From positions 1 to 64,000 of the forward strand of contig UQMU01000004.1 of assembly GCA_900542305.1 (NCBI GenBank): DNA of 64,000 nucleotides. Direction: 5' to 3'. Position numbers and translations under genes: made by a program. Under the pieces are notes generated by a model. The model made no database searches. It was not told the DNA's origin and saw nothing but the letters and a program-made list of their open reading frames with translations. The DNA is from an uncultured Collinsella sp. Lineage in GTDB: Bacteria > Actinomycetota > Coriobacteriia > Coriobacteriales > Coriobacteriaceae. How positions within the stretch are numbered: the stretch's first letter is position 1; every line of letters starts with the position of its first letter. Shown here piece by piece: positions 8,454 through 15,775 of this stretch.

Positions 8454-8555
8454 GCTAGCCTGCGGGAGGCCCTATATATTATCCCGTGCTCAAACATTCT
8501 CGCTTCGCTGCGAAACTGCGCGCGGGACGATATATAGGGCCTCCCGCAGGCTAGC
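8454..8555. repeat. Hairpin element, family A copy 1
   Basis: Arms of 33 bases (8454-8486 and 8523-8555) pair with two adjacent non-Watson-Crick positions around a 36-base core (8487-8522). The core equals the reverse complement of the copy 2 core except for a 9-base insertion there. The outer arm sequence, with GCGGGAGGCCC, is unrelated to that of copy 2, while the inner 12 bp next to the core are similar and show compensatory changes. It begins 14 bases after the glycosyltransferase stop codon and may also terminate transcription. Confidence 0.85.
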
Positions 8556-8632
8556 TGCGTTAACGTACTAGCAGCTATACCAGATTCCCCACCAGTAAAA
8601 TCTGCAAAGGGGAACCAGAAAATATAAATACG

Positions 8633-8679
8633 GTAAGCCGACGCTACAAAGGGACGGTCCCTTTGTAGCGTCGGCTTAC
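8633..8679. repeat. Perfect 23-bp palindrome
   Basis: The two 23-base arms are exact complements with a single central G (…AAAGGGAC-G-GTCCCTTT…). The GGGAC/GTCCC centre resembles REP-type palindromes that go with RAYT transposases, an inference supported by a RAYT remnant with GGGGACAGACT ends at 58.2 kb. It sits between the two family A hairpins. Confidence 0.85.
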
Positions 8680-8710
8680 TAGAAAAGTAAATATTGTTTC
8701 AAGCGAGTAG

Positions 8711-8819
8711 CCTCCCGCCCGCCTCTCACACATATCGTTCCACGCGCAGTTTCGCAGCGAGCGAAGCGAAGCGAGAATGTTTGAGCATGGAATGATATGT
8801 GTGAGAGGCGGGCGGGAGG
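8711..8819. repeat. Hairpin element, family A copy 2 (inverted)
   Basis: Arms of 32 bases (8711-8742 and 8788-8819) pair with a single G-T wobble around a 45-base core (8743-8787). The core is the reverse complement of copy 1 with one 9-base insertion (GAGCGAAGC-type repeat). The outer arms contain CCTCCCGCCCGCCTCTCAC, unlike copy 1. It ends 13 bases before the dut stop. Confidence 0.85.
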
Positions 8820-8832
8820 GATATGAGCGCCC

Positions 8833-9276
8833 CTAGGCGACGCCGCTGGAGCCGAAGCCTCCTTTGCCTCGGTCGGTTTCGTCTAGTTCTTCTACTTCTA
8901 CGAGGTTGACCGTGGGGACTTCTTGGATGACGAGTTGGGCTATGCGGTCGCCTTTGTTGATTTGGATATTGTTGGAGGGATCCAGGTTGATGAGGATAAC
9001 CTTGAGTTCTCCTCGGTAGTGGGCGTCGATGAGGCCCGGCGTATTGACTATAGACAGGCCCTGCTTGATGGCCAAGCCGCTGCGGGGCTGGACGAAGCCG
9101 GCGTAGCCGTCGGGCAGGGCGATGGCCAGCCCAGTGGAGACCAGACGACGCTCGAAAGGCTTCAGAACGCAGTCCTCGTTGGAGCGCAGGTCCAGGCCGG
9201 CGTCTGTGGGGTGAGCGTATTTGGGAAGCTCGACGGTGGGGTCGAGACGCTTAATGTTGACGGTAATGTTGGACAT
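8833..9276 (-). CDS. dut: dUTP diphosphatase
   Basis: This homotrimeric enzyme converts dUTP to dUMP and pyrophosphate, keeping uracil out of DNA and feeding dTMP synthesis. The five family motifs are present: DAGLDLRS, PRSGLA, GLIDAHYRGE, RIAQLVI and the C-terminal GKGGFGSSG lid. Its 147 residues are normal. AGGTG lies upstream of the ATG, 4 bases after the nrdR stop, so it is the last gene of an SOS-linked LysM-nrdR-dut unit. Confidence 0.95.
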   Translation of the reverse strand: MSNITVNIKRLDPTVELPKYAHPTDAGLDLRSNEDCVLKPFERRLVSTGLAIALPDGYAGFVQPRSGLAIKQGLSIVNTPGLIDAHYRGELKVILINLDPSNNIQINKGDRIAQLVIQEVPTVNLVEVEELDETDRGKGGFGSSGVA

Positions 9277-9280
9277 GAAA

Positions 9281-9724
9281 TCACCTTAGCTTGTCGAGCT
9301 CTTGCAGAAACTCATCGACGTCTTTGAAATCGCGGTAGACCGAGGCAAAACGGATATAGGCCACCTTATCGATCTTGGCCAAGCGCTTGAGCACCATGTC
9401 ACCCAACTCATGGGACGTAACGGCCGTAAGCGTGCGGGAACGAAGCTCAACCTCGATATCGTCGATAATCTCATTGAGCTTCTTCGTGTCGATATCGCGC
9501 TTGATCGTAGCGCGCATCAAGCCGACAAGCAGCTTATTGCGATCGAATCGTTGCTTGGTTCCGTCTGACTTAATAACCTCGATAGGATCTTCGCAACGCT
9601 CGAATGTCGTAAAGCGATAATTGCACGAGCAGCATTCACGACGGCGCTTGATAGTATTATTCGATTCCTGCATACGGGAATCTACGACGCGGGTATGTGC
9701 CTTGCCGCATTTGGGACAGCGCAT
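9281..9724 (-). CDS. nrdR: Transcriptional repressor of ribonucleotide reductase genes
   Basis: The N-terminal zinc ribbon (MRCPKC and CCSC pairs, residues 1-40) is followed by an ATP-cone that senses ATP and dATP. At high dATP the family represses nrd operons. The length of 147 residues is typical. It lies between the LysM gene and dut, as in mycobacteria where nrdR follows the LysM gene Rv2719c. No nrd operon is in the window. Confidence 0.95.
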   Translation of the reverse strand: MRCPKCGKAHTRVVDSRMQESNNTIKRRRECCSCNYRFTTFERCEDPIEVIKSDGTKQRFDRNKLLVGLMRATIKRDIDTKKLNEIIDDIEVELRSRTLTAVTSHELGDMVLKRLAKIDKVAYIRFASVYRDFKDVDEFLQELDKLR

Positions 9725-9775
9725 GGAACCTCCTCTTAAACGATAACAAGGGTACCATGCGACCGACCCGAAATC

Positions 9776-10225
9776 TTACGAACGGGCCGGAACTTTCAGA
9801 ACTGCACCAGCATCAAGAGAGCCGCGATCGAGGTGATTGACGCTACGAATCATGTCGGAAGTCTCCTGTGTGGAAAGGCCATCGATGGGATGCTCCTGGG
9901 CAAGCGACCACAGGGAATCGCCGGACTGCACGCGAACCGTCTCGTAGGTAACGTTGGCTACGGAATCGGCATATGCAGCGTGACGAGCAGAAAAAACTGA
10001 CGTGGCGAGCACAAAGAACAGGGTAAACGCCACGGCAACAGCAACAATCGTCGAGGCCTTCAGGGCAACAGGAGCCAAAGCAACGGACGCACGCTGGGTG
10101 CGAACGGGTTTAGTGGCCACGGTCTGAAAATGAGAACGTCCACCCTTCACGACCGTAAAGGCCGGCGATGCGGGCACCTCAAGCTTAAGAGCGAGGTTTC
10201 CCTGGACCATATCCGCTGCGTTCAT
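9776..10225 (-). CDS. LysM membrane protein, YneA/ChiZ-like SOS division regulator
   Basis: The 149-residue protein has a cytoplasmic N-terminus, one membrane segment (about 57-78, VAVAVAFTLFFVLATSVF) and an external LysM domain (about 97-147, VQSGDSLWSLAQEH) that binds peptidoglycan. YneA in Bacillus and Rv2719c in mycobacteria share this design and the divergent position next to lexA, and delay division during DNA damage. The ATG has AGAGGAG at 7 bases. The minus-strand promoter has TTGACA at 10338-10343 and an AT-rich -10 near 10313-10320, with a LexA box in the spacer, so SOS induction is expected. The function is by analogy. Confidence 0.8.
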   Translation of the reverse strand: MNAADMVQGNLALKLEVPASPAFTVVKGGRSHFQTVATKPVRTQRASVALAPVALKASTIVAVAVAFTLFFVLATSVFSARHAAYADSVANVTYETVRVQSGDSLWSLAQEHPIDGLSTQETSDMIRSVNHLDRGSLDAGAVLKVPARS

Positions 10226-10294
10226 TCTGTTCTCCTCTCGTTTGTTTTGACGAGAACTGTTTTATCAAGCCGCGGGGACAAAAAAGTCTAGCGC

Positions 10295-10364
10295 GGGAAC
10301 GAGTGTTCGGTTATTATTATCTTCGAACAGTTGTTCCTGTCAAGCAAAAATAGAACATTTGTTT
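10295..10364. promoter_or_regulatory. Three LexA boxes shared by lexA and the LysM gene
   Basis: GAAC-N4-GTTC is complete at 10297-10308 and 10325-10336 and degenerate (GAACATTTGTTT) at 10353-10364. The starts are exactly 28 bases apart. The middle box sits between the -35 TTGACA and the -10 of the LysM promoter, and the third is 25 bases before the lexA start codon, so both genes should be repressed by LexA. Confidence 0.85.
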
Positions 10365-10388
10365 GGTATGGGTAGAGAGGAATCCCTG

Positions 10389-11033
10389 ATGGCTCGCAAA
10401 ATTACCAAGCGTCAGCAGCAAATTTACGACTTCATCAAGGAATATCAGCAGGAGAAGGGCTATCCGCCCAGTGTACGCGAGATGGCTTCGGCTGTGGGCC
10501 TTTCCTCCCCTAGCACTGTACATGCGCATCTCTCCGCACTCGAAGCACGAGGCCTGCTCAAGCGTGACGCCACCAAGCCTCGCGCTCTCGAGCTCTTTGA
10601 CGAGGACGGATCTTCCGTCTCCATCTCAAAGTCCGATGAGTCCGCGGCGCCCCGTGGCACCGTATCGCTGCCTCTCGTAGGCCGAGTCGCTGCAGGGATT
10701 CCCATCCTTGCCGAGCAGAATATCGAAGACACCTTTACCATCCCAACCGAGATCGCAACGGACCAGGGGTCCTTTATCCTCGAGGTCCACGGCAATTCGA
10801 TGATTAACGTCGGCATTTATAACGGCGACTACATCATCGTTCGTGAGCAGAAGAGTGCCATGAATGGCGAGATTGTCGTGGCTATGATCGATGGCTCTGC
10901 AACGGTCAAAACATTCTACAAGGAGCAGGGACGCGTTCGTCTGCAGCCCGAAAACGACACCATGGAGCCCATCTACGCGACGAATCCCACGATTCTGGGC
11001 AAGGTCGTCGGTTTGATGCGCCGGTTTTCGTAA
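10389..11033 (+). CDS. lexA: SOS repressor LexA
   Basis: The protein represses DNA-damage genes until RecA-stimulated self-cleavage. The N-terminal winged HTH (about 1-65, SVREMASAVGLSSPSTVHAHL) is followed by the cleavage bond Ala102-Gly103 (RVAAGIP) and the Ser137/Lys174 dyad (GNSM, ATVKTF). Its 214 residues are typical. The start has AGAGGAA upstream. Three SOS boxes precede it and one lies before recA. Its stop codon overlaps the next ATG (TAATG). Confidence 0.97.
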   Translation: MARKITKRQQQIYDFIKEYQQEKGYPPSVREMASAVGLSSPSTVHAHLSALEARGLLKRDATKPRALELFDEDGSSVSISKSDESAAPRGTVSLPLVGRVAAGIPILAEQNIEDTFTIPTEIATDQGSFILEVHGNSMINVGIYNGDYIIVREQKSAMNGEIVVAMIDGSATVKTFYKEQGRVRLQPENDTMEPIYATNPTILGKVVGLMRRFS

Positions 11034-11737
11034 TGCAAAAACGCATCACTGTCTTTGATACTATTCGCGGGTTTACCATGCTGTCGATGGCGGGATTTCA
11101 TGCCTGCTACGACCTTGCCTACCTATATGGTTGGAAGATGCCCTGGTTTACCCAGACCATCTTCCAGGACATCTGGCGTGCCAGCATCAGTTGGGTATTT
11201 TTGTTTATTGCCGGCTGGATGTGCACCCTCTCGCGCAACAACATCAAGCGTGCCGTCAAATATGCCGCTGCCGCTTTAGTTGTATGGGTCGCAACGACGC
11301 TCGTCACAGTCGATGACTCGGTGAACTTCGGCATCATTTTCTGCATGGCGGCGTGCACCGCCATTGTTGCACTCGCGCGCCCGGTTCTCGATAGGGTGCC
11401 GACAGTATGGGGTATAACAATTTGCCTCATACTCTTTGCCTGTACCTGGAGCATTCCTAAAGCGGTCTACCCTATCCCCTATCTAGCTTGGCTGGGATTC
11501 CCAGGTCCAGAATTTGTCTCCGGTGATTACTATCCGCTCATACCCTTCTTATTTATGTACCTCGCAGGCTTCTTTGCCGCCCGCACGGCACAAAAAGCAA
11601 ACCTTGAAGCGCCAGCATGGGCCTATGAGAATCCCATCCCGATGCTCGCAAGCCTCGGACGCCATGCGCTGCCGTTCTACCTACTTCATCAACCCGTTAT
11701 CTTAGGCGTGCTGGAGCTGATTTACTCTGTTCGGTAG
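11033..11737 (+). CDS. DUF1624/HGSNAT-like multi-pass membrane protein
   Basis: This 234-residue protein has about six or seven hydrophobic segments and the start motif RITVFDTIRGFTMLSMAGFHACYDL, typical of the DUF1624 group related to heparan-alpha-glucosaminide N-acetyltransferase and acyltransferase-3 proteins. Such proteins may acetylate cell-surface sugars; the substrate is unknown. Its ATG overlaps the lexA stop codon, so it is translationally coupled to lexA and should be SOS-induced. Its 3' end overlaps the convergent hflX by 16 bases, leaving no room for a terminator between them. Confidence 0.75.
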   Translation: MQKRITVFDTIRGFTMLSMAGFHACYDLAYLYGWKMPWFTQTIFQDIWRASISWVFLFIAGWMCTLSRNNIKRAVKYAAAALVVWVATTLVTVDDSVNFGIIFCMAACTAIVALARPVLDRVPTVWGITICLILFACTWSIPKAVYPIPYLAWLGFPGPEFVSGDYYPLIPFLFMYLAGFFAARTAQKANLEAPAWAYENPIPMLASLGRHALPFYLLHQPVILGVLELIYSVR

Positions 11738-13011
11738 CGCTCGAGACGCGTTGCGATACGGGCCGGAAGCTTTGCCACAATACGAACGCCATCTTCGAGG
11801 TATTCCTCGTGCAGAAGGGTTCCCTGTTCGTGCACGAGCGTGATTAACGCGCCCTCTCGATACGGGATATCGGCCGAGAGCAACACGTCCGTAGCGGCCG
11901 CTTCACGAGCGATGCGGTCGACTAAGTCATCAAGACCCTCACCCGTCTGAGCCGAGAACAGAACCGCCTCGGGATAACGCCGGCGAAAGCTCAAGCGGTC
12001 GACGCTATCGAGCAGATCAATTTTATTGAACACGGTAAGCGTTAGGCGCTCACCGGCACCAATCTCGTCCAGGACACGATCAACCGCCTCGAGCTGACGC
12101 TCGTAATCCTCATCGGAAGCATCCACGACTTTAAGAATCAAATCGGCGCCGAGCACCTCGGAAAGCGTAGATTTAAACGCGTCGACCAGGCCATGGGGCA
12201 GTTTTTGAATAAAGCCAACGGTATCGGTGATCGTCATGCCACGGCCACCGGGCAAACGGTACGAGCGCGTCGTGGGATCGAGTGTGGCAAACAGCTTATC
12301 CTGCGAAAGTACTGTGGATCCCGTCAATCGATTAAGCAACGTCGACTTACCGGCATTGGTGTAGCCAGCCAACGCCACGCGAAACGCCGGCGATTCAATA
12401 CGGCTTTTCGATTGCACGTCGCGACGCTGTTCAACCTGTTTCAGTTCGCGTCGAAGAGCTGCGATCTTATTGCGAATCAGGCGACGGTCGACCTCGAGCT
12501 GGCTTTCGCCCTGACCAAAACGCGATCCAATGCCGCCACGCGTCTGCTCCTTGGCAAGATGGCTCCACATACCTCGCAGACGAGGCAGCAGATACTGCAA
12601 CTGTGCCAGCTGCACCTGTAAGCGGCCCTCACGCGTCTGGGCATGCAGGCCAAAGATATCCAAAATCAACGCCGTACGGTCAATAATCTTAACCGGTTCG
12701 CCCACGGCTTTCTCAAGATAGGACTGCTGTGAAGGCGTCAGGTCGTCGTCGAAGATAACAACATCCGCATCCATGCGATGAACCAAACCGCACAGCTCCT
12801 CGACCTTGCCGGAGCCGATAAACGATTTGGGATAGGGCTTGACCAGGCGCTGCGACAAGCGTGCCACGCATTGGGCTCCAGCAGTGTGAGCCAAGCGCTC
12901 GAGCTCATCGAGCGAACGGTCGAGCGGCCAGGCATTATCGCGCCACTCAACACCAACCAAGACGGCACGCTCAGGTTCAGGCGCCGTAGAGACCAAGGGA
13001 AAACGTGCCAT
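11722..13011 (-). CDS. hflX: Ribosome-associated GTPase HflX
   Basis: HflX binds the large ribosomal subunit and splits stalled ribosomes, especially in stress. The N-terminal glycine-rich domain (SFIGSGKVEEL, about 60-75) and coiled-coil region precede the G domain with P-loop GYTNAGKST, the G3 sequence DTVGF and G4 NKID. The 429 residues fit the family. Its start overlaps the miaA stop by one base (TAATG). It is the last gene of the long minus-strand unit. Confidence 0.96.
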   Translation of the reverse strand: MARFPLVSTAPEPERAVLVGVEWRDNAWPLDRSLDELERLAHTAGAQCVARLSQRLVKPYPKSFIGSGKVEELCGLVHRMDADVVIFDDDLTPSQQSYLEKAVGEPVKIIDRTALILDIFGLHAQTREGRLQVQLAQLQYLLPRLRGMWSHLAKEQTRGGIGSRFGQGESQLEVDRRLIRNKIAALRRELKQVEQRRDVQSKSRIESPAFRVALAGYTNAGKSTLLNRLTGSTVLSQDKLFATLDPTTRSYRLPGGRGMTITDTVGFIQKLPHGLVDAFKSTLSEVLGADLILKVVDASDEDYERQLEAVDRVLDEIGAGERLTLTVFNKIDLLDSVDRLSFRRRYPEAVLFSAQTGEGLDDLVDRIAREAAATDVLLSADIPYREGALITLVHEQGTLLHEEYLEDGVRIVAKLPARIATRLERYRTE

Positions 13012-13949
13012 TAGACAGCCTCGATACGACGGCAGATATCATCAACGACCTCATCGATCGTAAACTCATCCATATCGAACCAAACAATGCGATCGTCACG
13101 TTTAAACCAGGAAAGCTGGCGCTTGGCATAGCGACGTGAGCGCATCTTGATAAGCTCACGGGCCTCATCCATGGTAATAGCGCCACGCAAGGCATCGATA
13201 ATCTCTTTGTAACCAATTGCCTGCATCGATGTGAGCGCATCACCCAAGCCCTGGTCCATAAGGCCACGGACCTCATCAACCAGCCCCTGCTCAAACATAA
13301 GGTCGACACGCATGTTAATGCGCTCATAGAGCACTTCACGGCTACGCGTCAGACCAAACCACAAGGCATGATAACGCTCGCGCGGGACGCTGAATTTCGA
13401 CTTCTGCTCGGCATACGACACACCGTCATCATGCATCTCGAGCGCACGAATCACACGACGCACGTTATGGGGATGAATCACGGCAGCAGATTCCGGATCG
13501 CGCTCGGCAAGCAGGGCATGCAGCGCCTCCTCGCCAATACGCTCGGCAAGTTCCTGATAGCCCGTGCGGCGTTCGTCCTCGAGTTCTCCCGAAGGAAAAT
13601 CCATTTCATCGAGTGCAGCCTTGAGATACAGGCCCGTACCGCCGCAAAAGACCGGAAGACGTTGCTCGCCAAGCAAACGCTCGATATGCGCCCGGGCATC
13701 CGTCTGATAGAGCGCAGCTGAATACGCGACGCCCGGATCCACGATATCGACAAGGCGCAGCGGCACCGAGCACTCCTCGGGCATCATCTTGGCCGTACCG
13801 ATGTCCATGCCACGATAGATTTGCATCGCGTCACAAGACAACACTTCGGACGAAAGACGAGCGGCCAGGCGGTCGGCAACATCGCTTTTGCCGACCGCCG
13901 TCGGACCGACAATCGCTACGGCAGAAAGGCTTGCACCGGTGGAAATCAT
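13011..13949 (-). CDS. miaA: tRNA dimethylallyltransferase
   Basis: MiaA transfers a dimethylallyl group to N6 of A37 in tRNAs reading UNN codons. The P-loop GPTAVGKS lies near residue 15, and DAMQIYRGMDIGTAK and FCGGTGLYLKA are family motifs. The 312 residues are normal. The ATG overlaps the miaB stop by one base; the frame continues upstream inside miaB without a ribosome site. It works just before MiaB in making ms2i6A. Confidence 0.96.
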   Translation of the reverse strand: MISTGASLSAVAIVGPTAVGKSDVADRLAARLSSEVLSCDAMQIYRGMDIGTAKMMPEECSVPLRLVDIVDPGVAYSAALYQTDARAHIERLLGEQRLPVFCGGTGLYLKAALDEMDFPSGELEDERRTGYQELAERIGEEALHALLAERDPESAAVIHPHNVRRVIRALEMHDDGVSYAEQKSKFSVPRERYHALWFGLTRSREVLYERINMRVDLMFEQGLVDEVRGLMDQGLGDALTSMQAIGYKEIIDALRGAITMDEARELIKMRSRRYAKRQLSWFKRDDRIVWFDMDEFTIDEVVDDICRRIEAV

Positions 13950-15319
13950 TAGCGAGGCTCGCCCACGACGGAGCCAGACAGATACCACGTTTTGGCGACA
14001 TCAACATCAACGTCGACGATTTTGCCGACGAGCTGATCGATGCTATAGCCAGCGGGAATCGGCGCATGCACCGTCTGGTTCTTGGGGCTTTTCCCCAGAA
14101 GAACAGCGTCGTTCTTCTTGCTCGTACCCTCAATAAGCGCAGGCACCACGGTGTGAAGCTCGCCCTGGTTATACTCGTGAGCCGTCGTCTCGATAACCTT
14201 GACCAGACGGTTAAAGCGCTCAAGGATAACCTCATGCGGGGTGGGATCATAAATCTCAGCTGCCGGGGTACCGGCGCGCTTGGAGTAAATAAACGTGTAG
14301 GCCTGGGCATAACGAACCGTCTCGGCAAGCGAGAGCGTCTGCTCAAAGTCTTCCTCGGTCTCGCCCGGGAAGCCCACGATGATGTCGGTCGAAAGCGCAA
14401 TATCGGGCATACGGTTACGAATACGATCGACCAGACCCAGATAATCCTCGCGCGTATAACGACGATTCATCTCTTTAAGGATGCGCGTGGAACCCGACTG
14501 AACGGCCAGGTGGAGCTGCGGCATGACGGCAGGTGTCTCGGCCATGGCGTCAATGGTCTCAGGCAGCAGATCCTTAGGATGCGAAGAGGTAAAGAAGATA
14601 CGCTCGACGCCCGTATCGCCCACAGCGCGCAGCAAGTCGGCAAAGCGCGGCTTGCCAAAGAGATCGCGACCGTAGGAGTTCACGTTTTGGCCCAGCAGCG
14701 TAATCTCGCGCACGCCCTGACGCACCAGACCTGTCACCTCGTCGACAATCTCCTCGAAGGGACGGCTCTTCTCACGACCACGGACGTACGGCACGATGCA
14801 GTACGTGCAGAAGTTGTTGCAGCCCGTCATGATGGGCACCCAAGCGTGATACTGCGTCTCGCGATGCCACGGCATACTCATGGCGTCGGTATCCTCATGC
14901 TCATTCGTACGGATATGGCGCTTGCCATCCAAAAACGCCTCGGCAATGAGCTCGGCCACGTGCGCAATAGAATGGGTGCCAAAAATGACGTTGACGTTAT
15001 CGACGTTGGTGAGCAAGCCCTCGCCATCGCGTTGGGCGATGCAGCCGCCCACGGCGACCACGCGCTTACCCGAAGGCGAAGGAGGAAGGCTCTTGCAGGA
15101 ATTGCACTGACCATACAGGCGCGTATCGGCAGCCTCGCGTACACAGCACGTCATGAACACGACAATATCGGCATGCTCGGGATCGAGCGCCATAAGACAG
15201 CCAAACGAATCGAGCAGGCCACTCACGCGCTCGGAGTCGTGCTGGTTCATCTGGCAGCCGAATGTGCGGATAAAGTAGGTTTTACCGGCAAGAATATCGC
15301 GTACGGAACGCTGGTCCAT
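13949..15319 (-). CDS. miaB: tRNA-2-methylthio-N6-dimethylallyladenosine synthase
   Basis: This radical SAM methylthiotransferase adds the 2-methylthio group to i6A37. The N-terminal cluster cysteines are in FGCQMNQ, MTCCVRE and GGCIAQ, and the radical SAM motif is CNNFCTYC followed by VPYVRGRE. A TRAM domain forms the end. The 456-residue form starts at the ATG of MDQRSVRD; longer in-frame extensions run into spoVS and lack support. It is coupled to miaA. Confidence 0.95.
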   Translation of the reverse strand: MDQRSVRDILAGKTYFIRTFGCQMNQHDSERVSGLLDSFGCLMALDPEHADIVVFMTCCVREAADTRLYGQCNSCKSLPPSPSGKRVVAVGGCIAQRDGEGLLTNVDNVNVIFGTHSIAHVAELIAEAFLDGKRHIRTNEHEDTDAMSMPWHRETQYHAWVPIMTGCNNFCTYCIVPYVRGREKSRPFEEIVDEVTGLVRQGVREITLLGQNVNSYGRDLFGKPRFADLLRAVGDTGVERIFFTSSHPKDLLPETIDAMAETPAVMPQLHLAVQSGSTRILKEMNRRYTREDYLGLVDRIRNRMPDIALSTDIIVGFPGETEEDFEQTLSLAETVRYAQAYTFIYSKRAGTPAAEIYDPTPHEVILERFNRLVKVIETTAHEYNQGELHTVVPALIEGTSKKNDAVLLGKSPKNQTVHAPIPAGYSIDQLVGKIVDVDVDVAKTWYLSGSVVGEPR

Positions 15320-15383
15320 GAGCTTACATCCTAACGATGGTATCGACGGGCGCATAGGTGCTACGAGCGTGCAGATGGCTCGC

Positions 15384-15701
15384 TTACGCAACAGGCTTAA
15401 CGTCGTCCATGACGACATTATCCATAGCAGCCCGATTAATCTGGTGAACGTAGATAGAGAGACGAATTGCCGTGCGCGACTCTCCGTTAATGAGAATATC
15501 GGAGAACACCGGCGCGCAGGAGACATCGAAGCCGGTCGGAATCAGAAAGCCGCGCGCAATGGCGACGGCCTTGATGGCCTGGTTGACGGCGCCAGCGCCG
15601 ACGCATTGAATGTTGACGGGGACGCCATCTTTGACCATGCCGGCAATGGCGCCGGCAACGGACGCGGGCGATGATTTGCTTGATACCTTCAGGCAATCCA
15701 T
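15384..15701 (-). CDS. spoVS: SpoVS-family protein
   Basis: The 105-residue protein matches SpoVS over its whole core: LKVSSKSSPASVAGAIAG, AVKAVAIARGF-like AIKAVAIARGF, and GESRTAIRLSIYV. SpoVS is a small Alba-like dimer with a suspected nucleic-acid role that affects sporulation in Bacillus, but homologs occur in non-sporulating bacteria too. GGAG lies 8 bases before the ATG. The C-terminal 20 residues (after YVHQ) extend past the usual end of about 86. It keeps the Firmicutes position between rny and miaB. Confidence 0.92.
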   Translation of the reverse strand: MDCLKVSSKSSPASVAGAIAGMVKDGVPVNIQCVGAGAVNQAIKAVAIARGFLIPTGFDVSCAPVFSDILINGESRTAIRLSIYVHQINRAAMDNVVMDDVKPVA

Positions 15702-15775
15702 GAAGAAACTCCTGCGTTTAAAAGTACGTTTTAACTGCAATAACTGTATCGTACCGAGCGGACTCGGTAAAGATT

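Noticed and set aside
15384..15701. Evidence that the organism sporulates
   Set aside because: SpoVS homologs occur in non-sporulating bacteria, and no other sporulation gene is seen here.
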